DNA of 64,000 nt, taken from DATBGO01 sp963840095. GTDB lineage: Bacteria > Actinomycetota > Actinomycetes > Streptosporangiales > Streptosporangiaceae. Made by a program: the position numbers and the translations under genes. Under the pieces are notes generated by a model. It searched no databases and was not told the DNA's origin. It was given only the letters and a program-made list of their open reading frames with translations. Location of the stretch: contig CAWIXN010000005.1 in the NCBI GenBank assembly GCA_963840095.1, positions 806,001 to 870,000 of the forward strand. Reading direction: 5' to 3'. Below are positions 28,532 to 36,112 of the stretch, piece by piece. Each line of letters starts with the position of its first letter. The first letter of the stretch is position 1.

Positions 28532-28830
28532 ACGGCAGAGCCGGCCGGATAGGACGAGCAAGAGGTCACCCCCGTACGGGGCACTAATCGGCGGTCCGCT
28601 GTTCAGGCAGTCGCTGACCGCCGCAATCACACGATCGGGGATGGCGAATGATGAGAGACCGGACCAGCCAGTAACTCCCTTTTCACTCGATGTTCACTCT
28701 ATGTCGGGTAAACATTCATCCCGTCGCTGGTTTGGCGGTTAGCCGGTGACGTAGCGTGCTGAGCTGGCCGCGATCCGATCTTCCTGGATTGGGCTCAGCG
28801 TGTCGTGTTGATTACTGAGGGCCGGCGATG
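28532..28830. other. Intergenic, no feature seen
   Basis: About 300 bp between the glycosidase operator and the IS66 remnant. No coding frame, hairpin or recognisable IS66 terminal repeat is evident. Confidence 0.5.
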
Positions 28831-29402
28831 ATGATGGCCGGTTATAGCCTCCCCGGCCTGATCCACCAGCTCTGCACCCAGCACATCCTGCGCGACCTGG
28901 CCGGCGCCGCCGAGACCTACCCGGATGCGCACTGGCCCGTCCAGATCAGCCAGGCCCTCCAGGAACTCATCCACGCCGCGAACACCGCCCGCGCCCAGGG
29001 CCTGCCCGCCATCCCGGGGCAAGGTCGCCGCGCCCCTGATCCACGCGTTCAAGCACGGCGTCCTGCTCGGCCTGTCCCAGATTCCCCGCGTCCCAGCCCG
29101 CAAACAGCAGCCCTGCCGCGACCTGCTGGAATGCCTGCGCGACCGGCAGGACGACATGCTCCGCTTCACCACCGACCTGCGGATCCCGCCCACCTCCAAC
29201 CAGGCAGAACGCGATCTGAGACCCGCCAAGACCCAGCAGAAGATATCCGGCCGGCTCCGCTCCGAGCAGGTCACCCGCGACCGGTACGCCATCCGCGGCT
29301 ACATCTCCACCGTCGCCAAGCGCGGCGCCCACGTCCTGACCGCCATCCAACGACGCCCTCGCCGGCAACCCCTGGATACCGCCTATCCCCGACCCGCCGT
29401 AA
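28831..29402 (+). pseudogene. IS66-family transposase, 3' part, with two frameshifts
   Basis: The C-terminal third of an IS66 transposase in three frames. The first part (YSLPGLIHQLCTQHILRDLA) ends near 29020; a shift leads to GKVAAPLIHAFKHGVLLG and the diagnostic SNQAERDLRPAKTQQKISG; a second shift near 29349 leads to NDALAGNPWIPPIPDPP and a TAA at 29400-29402. The catalytic N-terminal part and the helper orfs of IS66 are absent. It marks an old insertion at the right end of the island. Confidence 0.8.
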
Positions 29403-29419
29403 GCCCCTCACCCACCGCC

Positions 29420-29590
29420 TCACTCCGCCCCCAACAGCCAAAAAAGCCCACCGGGGATGTGAATGTTTACGATACCGGGGCGCTCGCCGTTAATGTAATT
29501 GCCCGATCCAGAGAGCCGGACTTTGGCCGGCTGGTCCTCCGTCTGTTCGGGTGGTGCCTGGCCCATCGCCACCAGATTCCACTTCGCCAT
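29420..29590 (-). CDS. Small hypothetical protein
   Basis: A 56-residue protein from ATG 29590 with AAGGAG eight bases upstream, one of the better ribosome binding sites here. It reads MAKWNLVAMGQAPPEQTEDQ, then SGSGNYINGERPGIVNIHIP and GGLFWLLGAE. I do not recognise a family, and its C-terminus abuts the IS66 remnant, so it may be a truncated gene. Confidence 0.45.
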   Translation of the reverse strand: MAKWNLVAMGQAPPEQTEDQPAKVRLSGSGNYINGERPGIVNIHIPGGLFWLLGAE

Positions 29591-29615
29591 CTGAGGCACT
29601 CCTTGATCTCGGGGT

Positions 29616-30010
29616 TCACCCCGCCGGGCCATGGCCACTAGCATTTGCCTGAGCCTGATACGGCGCACTTTGCAGCGTGCTGGCCGAGTTCTCCACCTGG
29701 GGGACCGCTGGCACGATCGTCGTGGCCGCGGTGGCCGGCGGCTGACCCTTCGCCGACGTGAGCGCGGTGGCCAGGCGGACAGGGAGGTCTTCAGCGCCGC
29801 GGTCAGCGACGGGAACGCGGACTTCGCGTCGGTGGCGAACGCTGCCGCGCTGGTCCGGACGCTGTTCAGCGCGGTCTGCAGAGAGCTCAGGCCGTTCTTG
29901 GCGACGTCGACATTGTCGAGGTTGCTGACCGAGGTCTTGAGGTTGGCGGCCTCGGTGCAGTAGGCCGACGTGCTGCCGCATCCTGCGGCCAGCCCGGACA
30001 GCGGCGAGCT
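29616..30010 (-). pseudogene. Frameshifted small lipoprotein gene
   Basis: One minus-strand frame has a lipobox-like LAAGC, then TEAANLKTSVSNLDNVDVAK and DAKSAFPSLTAALKTSLSA; at about 29774 homology-like sequence continues in another frame as TALTSAKGQPPATAATTIVP and ENSASTLQS. A single missing C in a C-run would join them into one Ala/Ser/Thr-rich secreted protein of about 130 residues. The signal peptide is also degraded, with no start in frame. A sequencing error could explain the shift but not the lost signal peptide. Confidence 0.5.
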
Positions 30011-30535
30011 CGGCCACCATCACGCCATGGCCGCATAACCGCACGCCAGGCCGCTACCAGGCACATGCCAGCAGCGGCCGCGCAACACCACAGGCTATTT
30101 CCCCACGGGAGAGCGAGCCCGCCTGTACCCAGGGCAGCTCCCCCGACCTGCCCGGGGCCCCTCACCAGCCCGGTTGAACGCTGTAGGGACCCCAAGCCCG
30201 CTTGAACTACGTCGAGCGCAGGAGCCCCGGGCCGCGTCCGCGCGCAGCGCCGCATCGTTGCGCCCGGCCCCGCCCGCCAGGGCGTCTGCCAGCATGCCCG
30301 CAAACAGCCCACCCGGACGACTAGCCCCGCCACCTGGCCAAACACGCACCGCACGTAGCAAACCCTCAGGCCAGACCCTGCCGAAACCACATCCCCGAAC
30401 TGCTTGACAAACCTCCCCTTACGCTGGTTTCCGCGGAAACGTCCGGCACATCTGCCCTGGCCCTGGCCTGCGGCAGCCGCTCGGCAGCGCCCGGCTCAAA
30501 CGTGAACCTGGACCCGGCTGAAACGTGATGCGCGG
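30011..30535. other. Intergenic, no gene seen
   Basis: About 525 bp between the lipoprotein remnant and tRNA-Asn. Open frames exist but have Arg/Pro/Ala-rich compositions typical of random GC-rich sequence. I see no duplicated tRNA 3' end that would mark an attachment site. Confidence 0.45.
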
Positions 30536-30608
30536 CTCCCGCGATAGGACTCGAACCTATAACCTGCCGGTTAACAGCCGGACGCTCTGCCAATTGAGCT
30601 ACGCGGGA
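30536..30608 (-). tRNA. tRNA-Asn (anticodon GTT)
   Basis: A 73-nt cloverleaf on the minus strand. The acceptor stem is TCCCGCG/CGCGGGA with discriminator G, the D arm reads AGCTCAATTGGCAGAGC, the anticodon loop is CTGTTAA, and the T arm contains GGTTCGAGTCC. CCA is not encoded (CCG follows). The 3' end points toward the island at lower coordinates, the usual side for tRNA-directed integration, but no second copy of that end is visible. Confidence 0.95.
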
Positions 30609-30802
30609 TCGGACGGGCCAGATCCGGCAGACCAGGTGATCACTGCCGTATCGGCGTCGCGGCCACTAGGGTAGCGCACGACGGCTGCTGCGTGGTGCGC
30701 TGAGCACCCTCAGGGCGGCTGCCCGGCGCATAACAAGCGTTTCGGCTGGGCATGATCGGGAAGTCAGCCAGCGCGGGGTGACCAGCGGGGCGGGGGCTGC
30801 GC

Positions 30803-30850
30803 CGCGCAGCATGACACGCTCGGGAGTCGCGCAGCATGACACGCTCGGGA
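30803..30850. repeat. Tandem 23-bp direct repeat
   Basis: CGCGCAGCATGACACGCTCG plus GGA occurs at 30803-30825 and again at 30828-30850, a 25-bp period. It lies directly before the YtxH-like start and could duplicate a regulatory site or have arisen by slippage. Confidence 0.8.
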
Positions 30851-30859
30851 AAGGTCGAA

Positions 30860-31231
30860 ATGCATCGGTATCGAATCACATTCCTCAGCGGCCTGGCCGC
30901 CGGATTCGTGCTCGGCGCACGTGCTGGCCGCGAACGCTATGAGCAAATGAAGAAGATAGCCCGCACCGCCGCGGACAATCCCGCGGTGCAGCAGGCAGCC
31001 GGCGCGCTCCAGGCCCAGGCGGCCGAACTGGCGAATTCCGCCCGGCAGCGGGTCACCGACGAGGTGCGCAACCGGGTGCCCGGGATGACGAAGCCGGCCA
31101 AGCGAGCGGCCAGCAGCCGCATGCCTGGCCGGGCGAGGCGAAACTCCAACGGGAGCGTCGAGGTTTCAGACGACGAATCCTTCGCCCAGACCGGCGACTC
31201 AGAACGCGGGCGCGACGCAGGCCCCATATAG
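30860..31231 (+). CDS. YtxH-like small membrane-anchored protein
   Basis: A protein of 123 residues from ATG 30860 (MHRYRITF), preceded by GGGAAAGG. The first 25 residues form a Gly/Ala-rich membrane helix (LSGLAAGFVLGARAGRERYE), the YtxH hallmark. Then come an amphipathic Ala-rich helix and a basic, Ser-rich tail. YtxH-type proteins are general stress or envelope-associated proteins without known catalysis. It sits alone between tRNA-Asn and the sigma-factor gene; duplicated DNA lies just upstream and a large hairpin downstream. Confidence 0.7.
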   Translation: MHRYRITFLSGLAAGFVLGARAGRERYEQMKKIARTAADNPAVQQAAGALQAQAAELANSARQRVTDEVRNRVPGMTKPAKRAASSRMPGRARRNSNGSVEVSDDESFAQTGDSERGRDAGPI

Positions 31232-31247
31232 CGACTGGGACCGCAAC

Positions 31248-31310
31248 CTCAGCGTGAGCACCGGCACCCTCAGCGTGAGCACCGGCACCCTCAGCGTGAG
31301 CACCGGCACC
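31248..31310. repeat. Three tandem 21-bp units
   Basis: CTCAGCGTGAGCACCGGCAC plus C repeated at 31248, 31269 and 31290 with no mismatches. It is non-coding, after the YtxH-like stop, and directly abuts the hairpin at 31310. Confidence 0.9.
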
Positions 31311-31366
31311 CTGATGGATTCGGGAATCAGTCAGGAGTTACCTGATCGATTCCCGAATCCATCAGG
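31310..31366. terminator. Long perfect hairpin between convergent genes
   Basis: Two perfectly complementary 19-base arms (31310-31328, starting CCTGATGGATTC, and 31348-31366, ending GAATCCATCAGG) enclose 19 bases that themselves fold as TCAGG-AGTTA-CCTGA. No T-run follows on either side. Position between the YtxH-like gene and the convergent sigma gene suggests a bidirectional terminator, but the length is unusual. Confidence 0.55.
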
Positions 31367-31513
31367 CGGCAGGCACAGTCGATCCGCCTCAGGCTAGTGA
31401 TGTCTGGGGTGACAGTGACAGAAGGGACCGCGGAGGCAACAGTGACTGCTATAACTGTCCGCCCAGGTCGCTCGGACGGTCAGCTGACCGGGGAAGTCAG
31501 CTGACCGGGGAAG

Positions 31514-32671
31514 TCAGACCAGGTACTCCCGGAGCATCTGAGCCCGGCTGGGGTGCCGGAGCTTAGCGAGCGTCTTTGACTCGATCTGGCGGATCCGCTC
31601 CCTGGTCACGCCGAACTCGCGACCGACCTCCTCCAGGGTGCGCGGGTGGCCGTCGCTCAGGCCGAACCTGAGCTGGATGATCCGCTGCTCCCTGATGGTC
31701 AGGTTGTCGAGGACCTGCTCCAGCTGGTCTTGCAGCATGATGAAGGCGGCGGCCTCCATCGGGACCACGGCATCGGCATCCTCGATGAAGTCGCCCAGGT
31801 CGGAGTCTTCCTCGCCGATCGGCGACTGCAGCGAGACCGGCTCCTGCGCGATCCGCTGGATCTCGGCTACCCGTTCCGGATGCATGCCCATCTCAGCGGC
31901 GATCTCGTCAGGCGTCGGCTCGCGTCCCAGATCTTGGTGGAGCTGGCGCTGGATCCTGGTCATCTTGTTGATGGTCTCGACCATGTGCACCGGGATCCTG
32001 ATCGTCCGCGCCTGATCGGCAATGGCCCGGGTGATGGCCTGCCTGATCCACCAGGTGGCGTAGGTGGAGAACTTATAGCCCTTGGTGTAGTCGAACTTCT
32101 CCACGGCCCTGATCAGGCCCAGGTTCCCCTCCTGGATCAGGTCGAGGAACACCAGCCCCCGGCCGATGTACCGCTTGGCGATGGATACCACGAGCCGCAG
32201 GTTGGCCTCGATGAGCCGCTGCTTGGCCCGGCAGCCGTCGGCGGCCAGCAAGGCGAGTTCCGCGATCTCCGCGCGCTGCGGCCCGGAGGTCCGCCCGCCG
32301 CACTGCAGCTTCTCCGTGGCGAACAGGCCCGCCTCGATGGCCTTGGCGAGATCCACCTCGTCCTGCGCGGTCAGCAGCGGCACCCGACCGATCTCGCGCA
32401 GATAGATCCGGACCAGGTCGCCAGTCGCGGCCCGCCTGACGTTGTCAGCCTGCCCGGCGCGGCGCAGCTCATCTGGCTCGTCTGGAGGCGGTTCGACGAC
32501 CTCGACCCCCTCGTCGGCGAGCAACCGCAGCACGCCATCGACGGCGTCAGGGGGAAGGTCGCAGCGGTCAAACGCCGCGGCCAGTTCGGTCATCGCCACG
32601 GTGCCTCGTTCTCTGGCCCGCGCTACGAGGTCGGTCATATCGTCTACTGGGGGGAGAACCGCAAGGCTCAT
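31514..32671 (-). CDS. RNA polymerase sigma-70 factor, RpoD/SigA family
   Basis: A 385-residue sigma factor. Region 1.2 (LVRIYLREIGRVPLLTAQDE), the region 2 core (LRLVVSIAKRYIGRGLVFLD, LIQEGNLGLIRAVEKFDYTK, YKFSTYATWWIRQAITRAI), region 3 (PTPDEIAAEMGM) and the region 4.2 HTH (TLEEVGREFGVTRERIRQIE) are all intact. The N-terminus before region 1.2 is short, with no long acidic region 1.1. It lies 96 bp after dnaG on the same strand, the dnaG-rpoD order of the macromolecular synthesis operon. It could be the principal sigma factor or an HrdD/SigB-like group 2 factor; the sequence alone does not decide. Confidence 0.93.
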   Translation of the reverse strand: MSLAVLPPVDDMTDLVARARERGTVAMTELAAAFDRCDLPPDAVDGVLRLLADEGVEVVEPPPDEPDELRRAGQADNVRRAATGDLVRIYLREIGRVPLLTAQDEVDLAKAIEAGLFATEKLQCGGRTSGPQRAEIAELALLAADGCRAKQRLIEANLRLVVSIAKRYIGRGLVFLDLIQEGNLGLIRAVEKFDYTKGYKFSTYATWWIRQAITRAIADQARTIRIPVHMVETINKMTRIQRQLHQDLGREPTPDEIAAEMGMHPERVAEIQRIAQEPVSLQSPIGEEDSDLGDFIEDADAVVPMEAAAFIMLQDQLEQVLDNLTIREQRIIQLRFGLSDGHPRTLEEVGREFGVTRERIRQIESKTLAKLRHPSRAQMLREYLV

Positions 32672-32767
32672 GCAGACCAGTGTGCGTCAGGAACCTTGTG
32701 TTCAGGGGACCTAATATTGTCACCTTCGCGATAGTTACGTAGCCGACCGATCACATGCAGTGCGAGC

Positions 32768-34900
32768 CTACAAAGCCCCTCCGGCCTGCTCCGAAAGCAC
32801 CTTCCTGCGCTGTTCGAGGGCGACCAGATCGCCGAACAGGCGGTTGTAGCCGATCGTCTCCGTGACCGGGTTCAGTCGTTGCAGGCGTGACTTCACGACG
32901 GCAATCTCCCTGCTCACGGACAGCTCGCCGATCCGGGCGAGCACGGCATCCGCGTACCGGGCATCGGGCTCGCCGTCGGCCCTCGGGGCGCGGGGCGGCT
33001 CGACGGCAAGCTGGGTCACGAACGTCCTGGCCCGGTCGTCGGGAGCGGCCGCGCGCAGCCGCTCGGCCCACTCCCGGCCGCCTCCCGCAGCCCGTCCGGC
33101 CCCCCCGCACGCGGCAATGAGCTCGAACACCGCAGCATGCGCCGGGGCGGTAAATGCCGCCGCCCCGAGCTCGTCGAAGACCGGACCGCACAGCGCCGGC
33201 CGTTGCACGGCCAGCTTCAGTGCCTCGCGCTCGACCTGGATGACGGGGTCGCGCAGGTCGTAGCGGAACTGATCAGCTCGCTCCGTCGGCCGGGCCGGGC
33301 CGTTCTGGCCGTTCCGCTGCCCGTCACCTTGCTGCCCGTCATCGTGCTGCCCGTCATCGCGCTGCCCGTCATCGCGCTGCCCGGCACCGTGCTGCCCGGC
33401 ACCCCGCTGCCCGTTACCCCACTGCTCGTCATCGCGCCGCCCGTCACCGCGCCACCCAGCGCCGCCGTACTGCCCGCCGCCGCGCTGTCCGCCACCGTGC
33501 TGTCCGCCGCCGCGCTGGCCCTCGCCGCGCCGCCCTCCGCTGCCCGGCCCGCCGCTGCGACCCGACTGGGCCGGTGCCGAATGGCTGCGGATCCTGGCCA
33601 GTACGAATGTCTCGTCCATCATTCCGAGCCACCGGTCCAGGCTGACCGCGTAAAGCTGGCGCAGCCCCCGGTCCTTGATCTTGGCCACGATCGGTGCGGC
33701 CGCGTCAAGGGCGGCGAGCCGACCCTCGGCGGTGTTCAGGTCGTGCTCGCCGAGCGCGCTGCGGATGGCGAACTCGAACAGCGGCACGCGCTGCGCGATG
33801 AGGTCCCGGACGGCGCCGTCCCCGCGGGCGAGCCGCAGGTCGCAAGGGTCGAGCCCGTCGGGCTGCACGGCGACGAAGGTCTGCGTGACGAACTTCTCCT
33901 CCATGCTGAACGCGCGCAGCGCCGCCCGCTGCCCAGCCCGGTCCCCGTCGAAGGTGAAGATGACCTCGCCGCGGAACTGACTGTCATCCATCAGCAGTCG
34001 CCGGAGGATCGTGATGTGGCCATCACCGAACGATGTGCCGCTGGTGGCCACGGCGGTCGTCACCCCCGCCAGGTGGCAGGCCATCACGTCCGTGTACCCC
34101 TCGACGATGACTGCCTGCCTGCGCTGGGCGATGTCCCGCTTGGCCAGATCCGCCCCGTACAGCACCGAGCTCTTCTTGAACAGTGCTGTCTCGGGCGTGT
34201 TCAGGTACTTGGGGCCGTCGTCGTCATCGCGGAGCTTGCGAGCGCCGAACGCGATAACGTCCCCGGTCAGGTCCCTGATCGGCCAGATCAGCCGTCCGCG
34301 GAACTTGTCGATCAGGCCGCGCCTGCCGTGGCTGGCCAGGCCGCCGGCGAGCAGTTCCGCGTCGGTGAAGCCCCGCCCGTGCAGGTGCCTGGCCAGCGCG
34401 TCCCATTCAGCGGGCGCGAACCCGATCCCGAATCGCTCGGCGTCTGGCTGCTCGAAGCCGCGTGAGGATAGGAACGCCCGCCCTGAGACGGCATCGGCGC
34501 CCGCGAGCCGTTCTGCGTAAAACTCAGCCGCCGCGCGGTGTGCCTCAATCAGCCGGCGCCGCTGCGTCTGCTCCTGGCCGGGAACGTGGCCGCCCTGCTC
34601 GTATCTCAGGTCGATCCCGGCCCTGGCCGCCAGCCGCTCGACCGCCTCGGCGAAGCTGAGATGGTCGATCATCTGCACGAACTTGATGACGTCGCCGCCC
34701 TCGGAGCAGGAGAAGCAGTAGAACAGGCCACGGGCCGGGGTGACATTGAAGGAGGGGGTCTTCTCCTCGTGAAACGGGCAAAGTCCCTTGAGCGAGCCGC
34801 CACCGGCATTCTTGAGCTGGAGGTACTCCCCCACGACCTCCTCGACTGGCGAGCGCTCGCGGACCAGAGCGATGTCCTCGTCGCGGATCCGGCCTGCCAC
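32768..34900 (-). CDS. dnaG: DNA primase with expanded low-complexity linker
   Basis: A 710-residue primase that makes RNA primers at the replication fork. The zinc-binding residues are C41, H44, C62 and C65 (CPFHEEKTPSF, FYCFSC). The TOPRIM core shows VIVEGYTDVMACHLAG, TSGTSFGDGHI and FTFDGDRAGQRAA. The C-terminal helicase-interaction domain is present after about residue 550. Between them (about 455-545) is a Gly/Gln/Asp/Arg-rich segment built of short repeats such as GQRDDGQHDDGQ. Bacterial primases usually have a short flexible linker there, so this expansion is unusual. It is followed 96 bp later by the sigma gene and is divergent from the HAD gene. Confidence 0.96.
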   Translation of the reverse strand: MAGRIRDEDIALVRERSPVEEVVGEYLQLKNAGGGSLKGLCPFHEEKTPSFNVTPARGLFYCFSCSEGGDVIKFVQMIDHLSFAEAVERLAARAGIDLRYEQGGHVPGQEQTQRRRLIEAHRAAAEFYAERLAGADAVSGRAFLSSRGFEQPDAERFGIGFAPAEWDALARHLHGRGFTDAELLAGGLASHGRRGLIDKFRGRLIWPIRDLTGDVIAFGARKLRDDDDGPKYLNTPETALFKKSSVLYGADLAKRDIAQRRQAVIVEGYTDVMACHLAGVTTAVATSGTSFGDGHITILRRLLMDDSQFRGEVIFTFDGDRAGQRAALRAFSMEEKFVTQTFVAVQPDGLDPCDLRLARGDGAVRDLIAQRVPLFEFAIRSALGEHDLNTAEGRLAALDAAAPIVAKIKDRGLRQLYAVSLDRWLGMMDETFVLARIRSHSAPAQSGRSGGPGSGGRRGEGQRGGGQHGGGQRGGGQYGGAGWRGDGRRDDEQWGNGQRGAGQHGAGQRDDGQRDDGQHDDGQQGDGQRNGQNGPARPTERADQFRYDLRDPVIQVEREALKLAVQRPALCGPVFDELGAAAFTAPAHAAVFELIAACGGAGRAAGGGREWAERLRAAAPDDRARTFVTQLAVEPPRAPRADGEPDARYADAVLARIGELSVSREIAVVKSRLQRLNPVTETIGYNRLFGDLVALEQRRKVLSEQAGGAL
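33300..33545. repeat. Degenerate 15-bp repeats within dnaG
   Basis: Units resembling CGCTGCCCGTCATCG vary around a 15-bp period and encode the GQ(R/H)DD and GQRGG peptides of the primase linker. All units keep the reading frame. Confidence 0.75.
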
Positions 34901-35009
34901 GTCCGCCCTCCGCTCACACCTGTTGTCGTCGCGGCGAGTCTAGTCCCGCCACGGCCGCCGCGAGCCGCGAGCCGCGAGCGCCGACCAGCCCGGCTGATAG
35001 CCTCCCGGC

Positions 35010-35912
35010 GTGACCAGCCTCCTCGTGCTCTGGGATGTGGACTACACGCTGGTCGACTCGGACGGCGTCGGCCGACTGCTCTACGAGACCGCGTTCCGAG
35101 AGATGTTCGGCGGGGACCTGCCACAGCCCGGCCTGATGTCCGGCCGGACCGATAGCGCGATTGCGCTCGAGGTGCTGACGTTGGCGGGACTGCCCGAGCC
35201 GCGGCGGCTGGTCGGCGCCTTCCAGAAGGTCCTGGCGGCCCATGCGCCCGAGCTGGCGCAGACCGTGAGGGAGCAGGCCCGCGCTCTGCCGGGCGCCGCC
35301 GCCGCGCTCGCCGCGCTGGCCAGGCTGAACGAGCCGGCCAGCCCGGCAGGCAATGCCCCGGCAGACGATGCCCCGGCAGGCGATGCCCCGGCAGGCCAAG
35401 ACCCGGCGGGGGATGGCACGACGGCCGATGCCTCGGCTTGGGGCCGGTCGCGGCCCCGGGTGGTCCAGTCACTGCTGACCGGCAACATCAGGCCGCTTGC
35501 CGAGGTCAAGCTTGGCCCGCTTGGCCTGCTTGCCCACCTTGACCTCGACGCCGGCGCCTATGGTGACGCTCACGAAGTCAGAGCCGAGCTCGTGCATACG
35601 GCCCGGCGCAATGCGCACCGACGCTATGGCGACGGCTTCGCCGGCGAGGCCACCATCCTGGTGGGCGACACGCCGCTGGACATCGAAGCCGCGCTGGCCA
35701 CCGGAGCCCGCGCGGTCGGCGTCGCCACCGGCGCCTTCGGCGTGGGAGAGCTCACCGCCGCCGGCGCGCATGCCGTGCTGGCCGACCTCACCGACACCAG
35801 CCGTGTCCTTGCGGCCATCCTGGCCGAGCCGGTCCCAGCCCCGTCGCCGCCCCCCTCGCCGTCGCCGCCTCCCTCGCCGTCGCCGCCTCCCTCGCCGTCG
35901 CCGCTCCCCTAG
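35010..35912 (+). CDS. HAD-superfamily phosphatase with inserted repeats
   Basis: A 300-residue protein from GTG 35010. The HAD motif I WDVDYTLVDSDG is at the N-terminus, LLTGN serves as motif II, and VGDTPLDIEAALATGARAVG is motif IV, resembling phosphoglycolate phosphatase-like enzymes. Between cap and core (about residues 110-145) is an Ala/Pro/Asp-rich insertion (PADDAPAGDAPAGQDPAGDG) encoded by 15-bp repeats at 35352-35396, and the last 25 residues are a Pro/Ser repeat (PPPSPSPPPSPSP). Neither belongs to the fold; both look like slippage expansions. Divergent from dnaG. Substrate unknown. Confidence 0.82.
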   Translation: MTSLLVLWDVDYTLVDSDGVGRLLYETAFREMFGGDLPQPGLMSGRTDSAIALEVLTLAGLPEPRRLVGAFQKVLAAHAPELAQTVREQARALPGAAAALAALARLNEPASPAGNAPADDAPAGDAPAGQDPAGDGTTADASAWGRSRPRVVQSLLTGNIRPLAEVKLGPLGLLAHLDLDAGAYGDAHEVRAELVHTARRNAHRRYGDGFAGEATILVGDTPLDIEAALATGARAVGVATGAFGVGELTAAGAHAVLADLTDTSRVLAAILAEPVPAPSPPPSPSPPPSPSPPPSPSPLP

Positions 35913-35940
35913 CCGTCGCGCCCCTGGCCGTCGCCTGAGT

Positions 35941-35987
35941 GATCCTGACGACTTTCCAGCAGATATCGCGGGAAGCCCGTCAAGATC
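35941..35987. repeat. 47-bp palindromic element, copy A
   Basis: Imperfect palindrome beginning GATCCTGACGACTTTCC and ending GCCCGTCAAGATC, sharing length and layout with the copies at 37155 and 63556. Copies A and B bracket the AbiEi/nuclease gene. Confidence 0.85.
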
Positions 35988-36112
35988 TTCGAGTGACCCA
36001 CGGCCGTGGGGCCGGATTGCCTTTATCCACAGCCGCGCGGGTCGGATCGCCTTTCTCCACGGGCTGTCTTGACGAGCTGAACCGGCCCCGCCCAGGCACC
36101 GAGACTGGACCC

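Noticed and set aside
29887..30390. Minus-strand open frame between the lipoprotein remnant and tRNA-Asn
   Set aside because: Arg/Ala/Gly-rich random-like translation, no ribosome binding site, no motif.
30536..30608. Attachment site formed by the tRNA-Asn 3' end
   Set aside because: No repeat of the 3' end was found in the window; kept only as a hypothesis in the island-edge finding.
35939..36112. Extended N-terminus of the AbiEi/nuclease protein
   Set aside because: It covers palindromic copy A and has no similarity to the domain; GTG 36113 gives the expected domain start.
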